Shown here: positions 9,124 through 17,716 of the stretch, in pieces | How the letters are laid out: each line of letters starts with the position of its first letter | Numbering within the stretch: position 1 is the first letter of the stretch | The notes under the pieces: model-generated | The model's database searches: none | What the model saw: only the letters and a program-made list of their open reading frames with translations | What the model was told of the DNA's origin: nothing | Assembly (NCBI GenBank): GCA_030817875.1 | Contig: JAUSZU010000001.1 | Location: forward strand, 4,650,001 to 4,714,000 | Length of the DNA: 64,000 nucleotides | DNA from: Flavobacterium sp. W4I14 | GTDB taxonomy: Bacteria; Bacteroidota; Bacteroidia; Sphingobacteriales; Sphingobacteriaceae | Direction: 5' to 3' | Made by a program: the position numbers and the translations under genes

Positions 9124-9214
9124 GTAAAATCATTGGTTAACCTTCTCGGTCATTCAATCATTCTCTAATTCAATTATTTTCCCCATTCCATCACTCAGTC
9201 ATTCTATCCTTCAC

Positions 9215-9697
9215 TCATTTTTTCATATAAACCTCGGCCCTCTGCAGAAAGCTTTTTTCCTTTAACGATGCCTCAACCTCATTTATAGCCTTCATCAAGT
9301 TATTTTGAGTATTCGTAATTTCTGCTGTGGCTTTAATAATCACATCCCAAACAGGCTCCATAGTGGAAAGAAGTGCTGTACCCTTTTCTGTGAGCTCAAC
9401 CAAACGTTTACGGGTATCTACTTTATCTTTTTTAGACCGGATCAGTTTCTCCTTCTCCAATTCTTTTAACAAACTGATGGTTGAAGGATGTGCATAACCA
9501 ATTTCATCTGACAGCGAAACCACGTTCATCGTCGATTTTTTATACAAAGTATACAGTACAGGAAACCATTTTGGCTGAAAATCAATTCCGAATGATTTAT
9601 AAATCAACAGGCCATCTTTACGGATCTGATCGCTCAGCCTTTGTAAGCGGGTAGAAATGGCCAATAAGCCAGAAGCATCAATTACATTTTGTTCCAT
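9215..9697 (-). CDS. MarR family transcriptional regulator
   Basis: A 160-residue winged-helix regulator. The recognition region reads VSLSDEIGYAHPSTISLLKELEKEKLIRSKKDKVDTRKR in pieces around residues 60-100, with the conserved wing D-x-R (DTRKRLVELTEKG). N- and C-terminal helices would form the dimer interface. It is the second gene after a GNAT acetyltransferase; its ATG overlaps the acetyltransferase stop by one base (TAATG). A near-perfect palindrome in the promoter of that pair is the likely binding site, so I expect autoregulation. The ligand is unknown. MarR-GNAT pairing is common, including fused forms. Confidence 0.9.
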   Translation of the reverse strand: MEQNVIDASGLLAISTRLQRLSDQIRKDGLLIYKSFGIDFQPKWFPVLYTLYKKSTMNVVSLSDEIGYAHPSTISLLKELEKEKLIRSKKDKVDTRKRLVELTEKGTALLSTMEPVWDVIIKATAEITNTQNNLMKAINEVEASLKEKSFLQRAEVYMKK

Positions 9698-10200
9698 TAA
9701 AGAGATTTTAAATCCAGGCTATAAAAAACATTGTCTACAGCCATCCGAGGGAAGTAAACCGGCAGATTTTCCATTGCAACTGATTTAAATCCGTTACGTT
9801 CATAAAAGCGGCAGGCGGCCTGCAATATGTCTTTTGTACCCAAATATACCTCATTCAGGTTATTATCCTCACAGTAGGCTAGAAGTGTTTTCAATAAAAC
9901 TTGCGCAACACCCAAATCTTTCCCTCGGAACTCCTTTTTAACAAACATTTTTCTGATTGCCCCCGATTGATGCTCAGGAACAGCAATTAAGGCAATGGTA
10001 CCAATCAATTCACCATTTAGTTTTGCACCCCAAAAAGCACCGCCTGAGCCATCATAATTTTTTTCTATATCCAACAAATCCGGCTGTGCTGCCAGGTCTA
10101 TATCTACATTAAATTCTATTTGTTGGATGGGCAGAATTAACCCAATAATCGCTTCACAGGATTGATTATCTAACCGTTCAATTTTAAAGTCGTTTTGCAT
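9697..10200 (-). CDS. GNAT family N-acetyltransferase
   Basis: A 167-residue acetyltransferase of the GNAT fold. The acetyl-CoA binding motif A is visible as IRKMFVKKEFRGKDLGVAQ (about 82-100), with the R-x-x-G-x-G/A core, and the C-terminal motif B as AACRFYERNGFKSV (about 128-141). The substrate cannot be told from sequence. It is the first gene of a two-gene unit with the MarR regulator, translationally coupled by a 1-base overlap, so the enzyme may modify a compound or protein linked to the regulator's signal. Confidence 0.88.
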   Translation of the reverse strand: MQNDFKIERLDNQSCEAIIGLILPIQQIEFNVDIDLAAQPDLLDIEKNYDGSGGAFWGAKLNGELIGTIALIAVPEHQSGAIRKMFVKKEFRGKDLGVAQVLLKTLLAYCEDNNLNEVYLGTKDILQAACRFYERNGFKSVAMENLPVYFPRMAVDNVFYSLDLKSL

Positions 10201-10217
10201 CGTTAAATATTATTCAA

Positions 10218-10250
10218 CAAATATATGTAGTTAACTACGTATATTGCAAA
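10218..10250 (-). promoter_or_regulatory. Candidate promoter of the GNAT-MarR unit
   Basis: On the minus strand a TTTG (10247-10250) is followed after 21 bases by TATATTTG (10218-10225), which fits the Bacteroidota -33/-7 pattern (TTTG ... TAnnTTTG), with a slightly long spacer. The operator palindrome lies inside the spacer and overlaps the -7 motif. Confidence 0.5.
10221..10244. promoter_or_regulatory. Palindromic operator candidate for the MarR regulator
   Basis: A 24-bp inverted repeat with a perfect 12-bp core GTAGTTAACTAC (10227-10238) and AT-rich outer arms; only one base pair (10226/10239) is mismatched. The TAGTTAACTA core has the size and shape of MarR-family operators. It overlaps the -7 motif, so binding would repress the GNAT-MarR unit. 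Confidence 0.6.
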
Positions 10251-10314
10251 TGGAAATATCATTTGAACCTCAAATTTTAGGAAGGATTAGGAATGTTTTG
10301 GTTATTGGAGAAAG

Positions 10315-10887
10315 TTATTTTGTGTTCTTTAACTTATCGAGAAAGTCGGCAATCTTTTTATCTGCATAATTGGCTACGCCTTCATGCCTGAAAGACAATC
10401 TGCCCTGTTTATCAAAGATAACTGTTGTTGGCAAAGCGCCAGCAAATATTTTTTCAGGAATCTCACTTTCTACTTTATAAACCGGCATCGCATATTTATG
10501 GTCGGCCATGAACTTGCTCGATTTCACAAAATCGCCATCTGCATCTGCAAAAATGAAAACAACATTTTTATCATCTTTAAACTGGGCATACAATTTATTG
10601 ATCGAAGGCATTTCAGCCCTGCATGGCGGACACCAGGTTGCCCAGAAATTAAGAAAAATGACTTTTCCTTTTAAATCGCCAAGATCAATCACATTTCCTT
10701 TTGCATCCTTAAACTGGATTCCGTTTAGACTCGTCGCATTTTCCTTTGGGCTTTCAACTTTTGGCGAATAAAAACCAATTTCCATTAATCCCCTAATTAA
10801 AAATGCTTTTGCATCAGGTACAAAAACAATTATCAAAAGGATGATGACAAATAACGCGTTAAATATATTTTTCCTGATAAATTTCAT
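10315..10887 (-). CDS. TlpA-like membrane-anchored thioredoxin
   Basis: A 190-residue protein. An N-terminal hydrophobic segment (about 8-24) anchors or exports it and a TlpA/ResA-type thioredoxin domain follows (about 50-188). The active site is WATWCPPCRAEMP (about 87-99) with the CxxC pair, and the cis-proline loop is ALPTTVIFD. Proteins of this group reduce disulfides in the periplasm, for example in cytochrome c maturation. No cytochrome genes are nearby, so the client is unknown. The gap to 11075 is AT-rich without other features. Confidence 0.9.
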   Translation of the reverse strand: MKFIRKNIFNALFVIILLIIVFVPDAKAFLIRGLMEIGFYSPKVESPKENATSLNGIQFKDAKGNVIDLGDLKGKVIFLNFWATWCPPCRAEMPSINKLYAQFKDDKNVVFIFADADGDFVKSSKFMADHKYAMPVYKVESEIPEKIFAGALPTTVIFDKQGRLSFRHEGVANYADKKIADFLDKLKNTK

Positions 10888-11074
10888 TAGCTACCCGCTT
10901 TTCTTATATAAATAATAACGAGAATAGATTCACAATTGGTACTTCAATAATTTATTAGAAGATTTACACCCTTCTTACGTTAAACCATTGATTAAATCGA
11001 AGGTCATAACACTATAAATACAATGTTACTTTGTAAATATATATAATTGCTTAGGAATTACTACTTTTGGCCTG

Positions 11075-11407
11075 TTGAAAAAGCATAGACAAAACTTTAA
11101 GAAATACTTATCGGCATTTATGCTGATCGTATTTGCTATTGCTTTAACTCCCTGGAGTGTACTTCACCACCACAACCCTCTTCCGGTTGCGCAGAAAGAG
11201 GTCAACTGTAAACATGTTAGCCACGTGCAGGCCCATGGCGATACCTGTTTAATCTGTAATGCTAGTTTTGAAAAAAATTATGTGCAAACGCACCACATTT
11301 ACAGAATCTTCTTATCGGCCAAAATTTTTAGCCAAACCGAGCCTACCTTAAAGAATGCCTTTACCGAAATAAAGCGCACTTGCTTAAGAGGTCCTCCTTT
11401 AGCTTAA
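11075..11407 (+). CDS. Small exported His/Cys-rich protein upstream of a TonB receptor
   Basis: A 110-residue protein with an N-terminal basic stretch and one hydrophobic helix (about 12-30), then a His-rich region: LHHHNPLP (about 31-38), CKHVSHVQAHGDTCLICN (about 47-64) and YVQTHHIYRI. It contains three cysteines and about ten histidines, which suggests metal binding. The start drawn is TTG at 11075; the next start is ATG at 11120, inside the hydrophobic helix, and a TAnnTTTG motif (11062-11069) sits just before the TTG, so the start is uncertain. It is 114 bp upstream of the TonB receptor and probably co-expressed. I do not recognise a named family. Confidence 0.65.
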   Translation: MKKHRQNFKKYLSAFMLIVFAIALTPWSVLHHHNPLPVAQKEVNCKHVSHVQAHGDTCLICNASFEKNYVQTHHIYRIFLSAKIFSQTEPTLKNAFTEIKRTCLRGPPLA

Positions 11408-11521
11408 TTTTTTTCTTTTCAAGCGCATACGCGCTTAATCAAATTATTTATATGAGAAACTAAAACTAGCTTCATTATGCTATTGCTTTGGTTTTTCTAT
11501 CATTTTTATTTCCTATAGCAC

Positions 11522-13834
11522 ATGAAAAAATTACAGCTTATTGGCTTGGTAATTCTATATACATTATTAAGCAGCACTGTTTTTGCTGCCACTTTGAAGA
11601 ATATAACTGGTAAGGTTATTGATGCCAGCAGCAAACAAACGTTGCCAGGAGCAACCATTTTTATCCCTGATTTAAAGGTTTCGGCAGTAACCAACAATGA
11701 CGGAGAATTTACGTTGAATAACCTTCCTTCAAAAGGAAGTTATCTAGTTGAGGTACACTATGTAGGCTATAAAACCGCTACGCAGGTGGTAAACTTTGCC
11801 AGCGCAGCTGGATTAGAATTTTCTTTACAACCTACTGCAATAGAAACAAAGGAGATTGTAATTACCGGAAGTTTGATCAGCAGTACGAGCAAAAGAAACA
11901 GTGCTTCTTCTGCAGTAATTGGCAAGGATCAGCTTTTACAGCCTTCAACCAATTTAATTGATGCGTTGACTAAAATACCCGGTGTATCGCAGATTACTAC
12001 TGGTCCATCTATTTCCAAGCCTGTAATCAGAGGCCTTGGTTACAACAGAATTGTAACTTTAGATGATGGGATAAAACAACAAGGCCAGCAATGGGGCGAT
12101 GAGCACGGTATTGAAATTGATCAGTTTAAATCAGACCGCGTTGAAGTTTTACGTGGCGCAGCATCGTTAATGTACGGCTCTGATGCACTCGGTGGCGTAA
12201 TTAACCTATTAGAGCCAAGTACCGCACCCGAAGGGCAGATTAAAGGTGAATTTATTACCAATTACTCTACAAATAATGGCCTTACCGCTAACTCGTTAAT
12301 GTTAAATGGTAACGAAAACGGGTTTGTTTGGAGAGCCCGTGGAACGTATAAAAATGCTTATTCTTTTAAAACACCAACAGGTTACTTCCCTAATTCGGGC
12401 TTTAACGAAACCGATTTAAGTGGTATGGTAGGTTTAAATAAAAGCTGGGGTTATACCCACTTAAATGTTTCTAACTTTCATAACAACATTGGCTTTTATG
12501 AGCCGACTTTAGATGACAATGGAAATTTTGTAAAAGAAGATGGTAGCGCTTTTACCAACGATGATTATAAAAACCGTACTCTAGAATACCCGCGTCAGGA
12601 TATCCGCCACTTTAAAATTGCATTGAACAACAATTTCATTATCGGTAACGGTAATTTGAAAGCTGATTTTGGCTATCAGCAAAACCAACGCCGTGAATTA
12701 GATGGACCAGATCCTGCCTTATTCTTCGATCTTAAAACTTACAACGCAGACGTGAAATACTACATCCACGAAACCAATGGATGGCAGCCTGTTTTTGGTG
12801 TAAGTGTAGATGATGCACATAGCCAAAATAAAGGAACAGAATTTTTAATTCCAGCTTATGATACTTTTGGTTTAGGCGCTTTTGCTTATGCGAAGAAAAA
12901 CTGGGAAAATAGCACATTTAGTATTGGTGCCCGTTACGATTTTAGAAAAAACAACGGAAAACAATTGTTTGATGACGGAGAAGAGCTTTTTGCACCTTTC
13001 AAAAATAAGTTTTCCAATGTAAGTGGCGCATTGGGCTTTACGCACCAATTTAACGAAGAATGGAACTTTAAAGCCAATGTGGGTTCTGCATTCCGCGCAC
13101 CGAATCCAGCAGAATTAGGCTCAAACGGCGTACACGAAGGTACATTTAGATATGAAATAGGTAACTCGGCCTTAAGCCCTGAGCGCAGTTACCAGGTTGA
13201 TGCTGCTTTAGAATATGAGGGAAAAATTGTGAGCGCAAGCGCCAGTGTATACAATAACTACATCCACAATTACATTTATGCTTCGAACAATGGCGAACAA
13301 AGAGACGTTGATGGTACACTATTCCAAGTTTATCGTTACGGGCAGGTTAATGCAAACCTTTATGGAGCAGAAGCCAGCTTAACCATTCACCCGGTTCCAT
13401 TCATCCACTTCGAAAATACTTTTGGATACGTACACGCACAGAACAATACTTTAAACAGGCCACTTTCATTTATTCCTGCAGGAACTTTGAGAAACGAGCT
13501 GCGTTTCGAGCCTAAACTTAAAGGGACAAATGATGCCTACCTATCTGTTGGTATCAACTCGGCATTTAAACAAACACGTGTGGATGATGTTTTCGAAACG
13601 CCAACCAGCGGTTATACGCTATTAAACGCAGGTATTGGCGCTACATTTAATTTGGGCAAACAGCCGATCAAGCTATCTGTTTCGGCCAACAACTTGTTAG
13701 ATCAGAAATATTATGATGCTTTAAGCAGATTTAAACCAGGCCGTTTTGATCAGGAAAATCCTAATTTGGGTGTTTACAATACCGGTAGAAATATCACTTT
13801 CGGATTGTATGTTCCTTTTACGCTGGTAAAATAA
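11522..13834 (+). CDS. TonB-dependent outer-membrane receptor
   Basis: A 770-residue receptor with a signal peptide (about 1-22), a carboxypeptidase-regulatory-like beta-sandwich (about 25-110, starting ITGKVIDASSKQTLPGATI), a plug domain (about 125-235) with KPVIRGLGYNRIVTLDDG and VEVLRGAASLMYGSDALGG, and a 22-strand barrel ending in ITFGLYVPFTLVK. The plug contains QQWGDEHGIEID, a His/Asp/Glu segment also found in zinc- and copper-type receptors. The upstream His/Cys-rich small protein supports a metal substrate, but this is inference. It is not paired with a SusD-like lipoprotein, so a glycan substrate is unlikely. A terminator follows. Confidence 0.92.
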   Translation: MKKLQLIGLVILYTLLSSTVFAATLKNITGKVIDASSKQTLPGATIFIPDLKVSAVTNNDGEFTLNNLPSKGSYLVEVHYVGYKTATQVVNFASAAGLEFSLQPTAIETKEIVITGSLISSTSKRNSASSAVIGKDQLLQPSTNLIDALTKIPGVSQITTGPSISKPVIRGLGYNRIVTLDDGIKQQGQQWGDEHGIEIDQFKSDRVEVLRGAASLMYGSDALGGVINLLEPSTAPEGQIKGEFITNYSTNNGLTANSLMLNGNENGFVWRARGTYKNAYSFKTPTGYFPNSGFNETDLSGMVGLNKSWGYTHLNVSNFHNNIGFYEPTLDDNGNFVKEDGSAFTNDDYKNRTLEYPRQDIRHFKIALNNNFIIGNGNLKADFGYQQNQRRELDGPDPALFFDLKTYNADVKYYIHETNGWQPVFGVSVDDAHSQNKGTEFLIPAYDTFGLGAFAYAKKNWENSTFSIGARYDFRKNNGKQLFDDGEELFAPFKNKFSNVSGALGFTHQFNEEWNFKANVGSAFRAPNPAELGSNGVHEGTFRYEIGNSALSPERSYQVDAALEYEGKIVSASASVYNNYIHNYIYASNNGEQRDVDGTLFQVYRYGQVNANLYGAEASLTIHPVPFIHFENTFGYVHAQNNTLNRPLSFIPAGTLRNELRFEPKLKGTNDAYLSVGINSAFKQTRVDDVFETPTSGYTLLNAGIGATFNLGKQPIKLSVSANNLLDQKYYDALSRFKPGRFDQENPNLGVYNTGRNITFGLYVPFTLVK

Positions 13835-13859
13835 AACTCACTAAATACCATTTACAGAA

Positions 13860-13898
13860 AAAAAGCGGGGTTGATCAAGAAGATCACTCCGCTTTTTG
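13860..13898 (+). terminator. Intrinsic terminator after the TonB receptor
   Basis: The arms AAAGCGGGGTTGATC and GATCACTCCGCTTT pair (with a G-T and a one-base bulge) around a short loop, followed by TTTTTGTTT. It lies 26 bp after the receptor stop codon. Confidence 0.8.
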
Positions 13899-13959
13899 TT
13901 TAAGTATACAGAAGATTAATCGTCATTTCACTATCATCGACGGGCTCCAATAGAAAGGT

Positions 13960-14071
13960 CGTCATCTCGACCGGAGCAACACGGAGTGGAGAGATCTTTG
14001 AACCATGTTTATTAAAGATTTATCCGTTATGCAACCGATGAAAAATAGGTAAACTTCAGCCAAAATGACGA
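13960..14071. repeat. REP-like intergenic element, copy 1
   Basis: It begins CGTCATCTCGACCGGAGC, contains GGAGAGATCTTTG and ends AAAATGACGAT, the same plan as the elements at 30010-30104 and 42908-42988. The ends are complementary (CGTCAT / ATGACG). The internal part is the most diverged of the three copies. No coding potential is seen between 13899 and 14094. Confidence 0.65.
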
Positions 14072-14094
14072 TTTATGGTGGTTTATTATCGCTG

Positions 14095-15174
14095 TTACTT
14101 CTTAACCATTTCTCTCTTGGCCCTAACATACTGGTTTGGCCATTCGGTATCATCGCCAAGCACTTGCGCCGCATGTGTAGGGAAATAAGGATCACGTAAC
14201 GATTCGCGGGCAATAAAAATCAAATCGGCTTTGCCTTGTTCTAAAATTTCTTCCGCCTGCTTCGCCTCTACGATCACGCCTACTGCACCTGTATAAATGC
14301 CAATTTCATTTCTGATCTTATCAGCAAAAGGAACTTGGTAATTTGGTCCCGCAGGGATAAATGCATCAGGTACATTCCCGCCCGATGAGGTATCAATCAA
14401 ATCTACACCGCGATCTTTTAACACCGCTGCCAATTGTAACGAGTCATTCTCGTTCCAGCCACCTTCAGTCCAATCAGTTGCAGAAATGCGAACAAATAAA
14501 GGCAAGTTTTCTGGCCATACCGATTGTACAGCCTCAACCACATCGATTACCAAACGAATACGGTTTTCGAAACTTCCGCCATAAACATCTGTACGTTTAT
14601 TGCTCAGCGGACTAAAAAACTGATGCAGTAAATAACCATGCGCAGCATGTATTTCTACAACTTTATAGCCTGCAGCCAATGCACGTTTAGCAGCTGCCCG
14701 GAAAGCAAAAACAATATCCTGAATCTCTGATATCGTTAATTCATGTGGTTCAACCTGTCCCGGCTTAAAAGAAATCGGAGATGGCGCAACTGGTTTCCAG
14801 CTATTTTCACCAGCAGCAATTTGTTCGCCACCTTTCCAGGGCACTTCACAACTGGCTTTTCTACCTGCATGTGCCAGTTGAATGCCTGCAATTGCCCCAT
14901 TATCATGGATAAACGAAACAATCTGTTTTAATTTAGCTACATGTTCATCTTTCCAGATGCCCAAATCGGCGTAGGTAATTCTTCCATTGGCAGTTACAGC
15001 AGAAGCTTCCTGGATAATTAAACCTGCACCACCAACGGCACGGCTTCCTAAATGCACCAAATGCCAATCGGTTGCAAAACCATCAATAGCCGAATACTGG
15101 CACATTGGCGAAATAACAATTCTATTTTTTAAGGTTACATCCTTTATGGTAAAAGGAGAAAATAATTTAGACAT
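14095..15174 (-). CDS. Old yellow enzyme family oxidoreductase (YqjM/NamA-like)
   Basis: A 359-residue FMN-dependent TIM-barrel enzyme of the old yellow enzyme family. Visible are the N-terminal KNRIVISPMCQYSAIDG (about 16-32) with the cysteine typical of the YqjM (thermophilic-like) subclass, the substrate-binding HAAHGYLLHQFFSPLSNKR (about 177-195), and the FMN-phosphate region GAVGVIVEA and IFIARESLRDPYF. The family reduces activated alkenes with NAD(P)H. The next minus-strand gene upstream of it is beyond the TonB receptor, while downstream lie aldo-keto reductase and DoxX genes in the same orientation (transcribed before it), suggesting a loose carbonyl/oxidative-stress group. Confidence 0.9.
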   Translation of the reverse strand: MSKLFSPFTIKDVTLKNRIVISPMCQYSAIDGFATDWHLVHLGSRAVGGAGLIIQEASAVTANGRITYADLGIWKDEHVAKLKQIVSFIHDNGAIAGIQLAHAGRKASCEVPWKGGEQIAAGENSWKPVAPSPISFKPGQVEPHELTISEIQDIVFAFRAAAKRALAAGYKVVEIHAAHGYLLHQFFSPLSNKRTDVYGGSFENRIRLVIDVVEAVQSVWPENLPLFVRISATDWTEGGWNENDSLQLAAVLKDRGVDLIDTSSGGNVPDAFIPAGPNYQVPFADKIRNEIGIYTGAVGVIVEAKQAEEILEQGKADLIFIARESLRDPYFPTHAAQVLGDDTEWPNQYVRAKREMVKK

Positions 15175-15189
15175 ATCTTTTTAATATTT

Positions 15190-15267
15190 TAAACACGAAG
15201 GGCACAGAGAAATACACAGAGCACACCGAATGCTTTCTCTGTAAAAAACTCCGTTTGCTCTGTGGTT
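15190..15267. repeat. CACAGAG-type inverted repeat
   Basis: The spacer between the aldo-keto reductase and old yellow enzyme genes holds CACGAAGGGCACAGAG with CACAGAGCACACCG, facing CTCTGT and GCTCTGTGGTTAAT. The arms can fold into one large imperfect hairpin. It belongs to the CACGAAG/CACAGAG class also seen near 29.8 kb, 33.9 kb and 53.1 kb. Confidence 0.5.
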
Positions 15268-15277
15268 AATATTACAA

Positions 15278-16267
15278 TTAAAAACCTGCGTGCGCTAATT
15301 CGCTATTGATAAACTGAATCTCTTCAGCGTTTAATTTTACGTTTATAGCCTCAGCATTCTGAACGGCTTGTTTTTCATTTCTGGCGCCAACCAACGCAAT
15401 GGTAATACCTGGTCGTTCAACCGTCCAACGCAAAACCAGCTGAGATAGGGTAGCATTTTTCTCATCTGCCAACGGTTTTATTTTAGTCAAAAATGCATTT
15501 GTTTTTTCGATGCTTTCTGGTAAGAAAAATTTATTCCCCTGACGGTGATCGCCTTCTTCGAATTTATAATCGGCGGTCATTTTTCCGGTTAACAAACCGC
15601 GCTCCATCGGACTATAAGCCAAAACCGATTTATTTTTTTCGATGCAAAAAGGAACAATTTCATCTTCTACACCACGGTTTACCATACTAAATGGAATCTG
15701 ATTAGAAATAATTTCTAAAGTTTGATCTGCTTCTTTTAATTGTGCTACATTATAATTGCATACGCCCGCATAACGAACTTTACCCTGTTCAATTAACTTG
15801 TTCACTGCTTCGAAAGTTTCGCCGATCGGTGTGGTTACATCTGGCCAGTGGATCTGGTAAAGATCGATATAATCGGTACCCAGACGTTTTAAGGATTGTT
15901 CACATTCATAAATTACGCTCTCTTTACCTGCGTATTTATAGATATCGATTTCCTTCCCATCGTTATTTTTACTCTTAAAGCCGAAATCGCCTTTGGCCAG
16001 ATCCCAACGCATTCCGAATTTTGTTACCAGTTGTAATTTATCGCGCGAGATACCTTTTATTGCATCGCCCACAATTTCTTCACTATCGCCCTGACCATAA
16101 ATTGGAGCGGTATCGATTGATGTAACCCCTAAATCGTAACCTGCTTTAATTGCATTAATCGCATCGTTTCTATCTGTACTTCCCCACATCCATCCGCCGG
16201 CCGCCCAGGCGCCAAAAGTGATTACTGAAAGTTCTAAATCTGAGTTTCCTATTTTTCTGTATTCCAT
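15278..16267 (-). CDS. Aldo/keto reductase
   Basis: A 329-residue NADPH-dependent TIM-barrel reductase. The catalytic region is visible as TSIDTAPIYGQGDSEEIVG (about 50-68, catalytic Asp and Tyr), then LVTKFGMRWD (catalytic Lys, about 84), and LYQIHWPD (catalytic His, about 144). The cofactor-binding end is IALVGARNEKQAVQNA. The substrate specificity is not determinable. It lies 2 bp after the DoxX gene, so the two form an operon. Confidence 0.93.
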   Translation of the reverse strand: MEYRKIGNSDLELSVITFGAWAAGGWMWGSTDRNDAINAIKAGYDLGVTSIDTAPIYGQGDSEEIVGDAIKGISRDKLQLVTKFGMRWDLAKGDFGFKSKNNDGKEIDIYKYAGKESVIYECEQSLKRLGTDYIDLYQIHWPDVTTPIGETFEAVNKLIEQGKVRYAGVCNYNVAQLKEADQTLEIISNQIPFSMVNRGVEDEIVPFCIEKNKSVLAYSPMERGLLTGKMTADYKFEEGDHRQGNKFFLPESIEKTNAFLTKIKPLADEKNATLSQLVLRWTVERPGITIALVGARNEKQAVQNAEAINVKLNAEEIQFINSELAHAGF

Positions 16268-16269
16268 AA

Positions 16270-16689
16270 TTATTTTTTAATGATTTTATCAACCGCATAA
16301 CTATTATACGGCAAGTAAGCAAGTAGGACCGATAAAAATGCCACATGCACAAGTTGAGAAGGCAGCGCCTCCCAATTCTCAATTACTGTTGTTCCGAAAA
16401 TCAGCACTAAAGAAATTACCCCCGCAAGTAATAATCCTTGCCTTGTAAATAATCCCAATATAATCATTAACCCTGCTATGAATTCGGCAAATGGCAAAAT
16501 ATAACTAAAGGGGATGACCAATGCATCCGGTAAATATGATTTAGAAAATTGCCCTACCATCCAATGGCTAAAACCAGCAAGCTTAGGCAAACGCACTAAG
16601 CCATGCCCCAAAAAACTCAATCCTATTGCCAAGCGGCTAAGTAAATATGCCCATTTTGTATCCATAATATATCGATATACTACAAACAT
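16270..16689 (-). CDS. DoxX family membrane protein
   Basis: A 139-residue protein with four membrane helices. DoxX signatures are LLSRLAIGLSFLGHGLVRLP (in two parts around 13-33), PFAEFIAGLMIILGLFTRQG (about 66-85) and a final helix. The family includes subunits of quinol oxidases and proteins linked to oxidative stress; here there is no oxidase partner. The ATG could be at 16689 or the internal one at 16662 (MDTKWAYLLSRL); the latter is equally likely. It is the first gene of an operon with the aldo-keto reductase. Confidence 0.85.
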   Translation of the reverse strand: MFVVYRYIMDTKWAYLLSRLAIGLSFLGHGLVRLPKLAGFSHWMVGQFSKSYLPDALVIPFSYILPFAEFIAGLMIILGLFTRQGLLLAGVISLVLIFGTTVIENWEALPSQLVHVAFLSVLLAYLPYNSYAVDKIIKK

Positions 16690-16885
16690 ACAATCTCCAT
16701 ATTGAGGATGTTTTAATGCAACAATTATTAGACTGATATTTTACCTTCCTGTGGCGTAGTACACGGAGCGACCGGCGTGAAAACGCTAGCACCCTATTCG
16801 CTTAGCGCTAAACTTTTTTCGAAATAATTTGGAGATAACCAGACAACATCATACATTAGTGTATTATTTAACTAATACAGTAGAT

Positions 16886-17713
16886 ATGATCAATATTAAC
16901 AATCTTAATTTTGGCTACAGCAAGCATAAGCCATTATTTAAAAATATGAGCATGCGGTTAAGCAATGGCCATATTTACGGTTTGCTTGGAAAAAATGGAG
17001 CCGGTAAATCGAGCTTATTAAAAAACCTGGCCGGTTTGGTGTATGCACAAAGCGGCACATTGGATGTAATGGGCTTTAACCCCGCCAAAAGACAACCTGC
17101 ACTGTTAGAGCAGATCTGTTTTATACCAGAAGAGTTTTATTTGCCTTCAGTAAAAATAGATGCCTATTTAAAAGCAAACGCACCATTTTACAAAAATTTT
17201 GATCACAATTATTTTACTGATCTGATAAAAGAATTCGATATTCCGGTTGAACAGAAGCTCATAAACATGAGCTACGGACAAAAGAAAAAGGTAATTATCG
17301 CTTTCGGACTTGCAACACAAGCCAAACTAGTAATTATGGACGAACCTACAAATGGATTAGACATTCCTTCTAAAGCTCAGTTCAGAAAAATTATGGCTTC
17401 AGCCATGACCGATGAACGCTGCATTATCATTTCTACCCATCAGGTAAGGGATCTGGATAACCTGATCGACACGGTGATTATGCTTGACGAAAATGACGTT
17501 GCGCTTAAAGCTTCAGTAGAAGAAATTACAGCAAAGTTAATCTTCAAAAAGGTTAAGGAAATTGATGACAGCATCATTTATGCGGAGGCATCACTTTCTG
17601 GTTATAATGCCGTTATGCCAAACTATCACCAGGAAGAAAGCAAATTAGATATGGAACTTCTTTTCAATGCCATACTTGCCGAAAAAATCAAATTTAAACC
17701 TTTATTCAGTTAA
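16886..17713 (+). CDS. ABC transporter ATP-binding protein (YtrB-like)
   Basis: An ABC ATPase of about 275 residues. From the chosen ATG (MININNLNFGYSK), the Walker A is LLGKNGAGKSS, the signature is NMSYGQKKKV and Walker B is KLVIMDEPTNGLD, followed by the switch histidine in ISTHQVRDLD. I chose ATG 16886, because the open frame upstream to a TTG at 16829 does not match ABC N-termini. With the permease (3 bp downstream) and the YtrA-type GntR regulator it forms an operon of the kind that controls cell-envelope stress exporters in Firmicutes and Bacteroidota. The substrate is unknown. The 196-bp gap upstream has no recognisable motif. Confidence 0.9.
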   Translation: MININNLNFGYSKHKPLFKNMSMRLSNGHIYGLLGKNGAGKSSLLKNLAGLVYAQSGTLDVMGFNPAKRQPALLEQICFIPEEFYLPSVKIDAYLKANAPFYKNFDHNYFTDLIKEFDIPVEQKLINMSYGQKKKVIIAFGLATQAKLVIMDEPTNGLDIPSKAQFRKIMASAMTDERCIIISTHQVRDLDNLIDTVIMLDENDVALKASVEEITAKLIFKKVKEIDDSIIYAEASLSGYNAVMPNYHQEESKLDMELLFNAILAEKIKFKPLFS

Positions 17714-17716
17714 GCG

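Noticed and set aside
11421..11436. AAGCGC-ATAC-GCGCTT hairpin between the His-rich gene and the TonB receptor as a terminator
   Set aside because: The T-rich tract precedes rather than follows it on the plus strand, so termination is unlikely; it may only fold in the mRNA.
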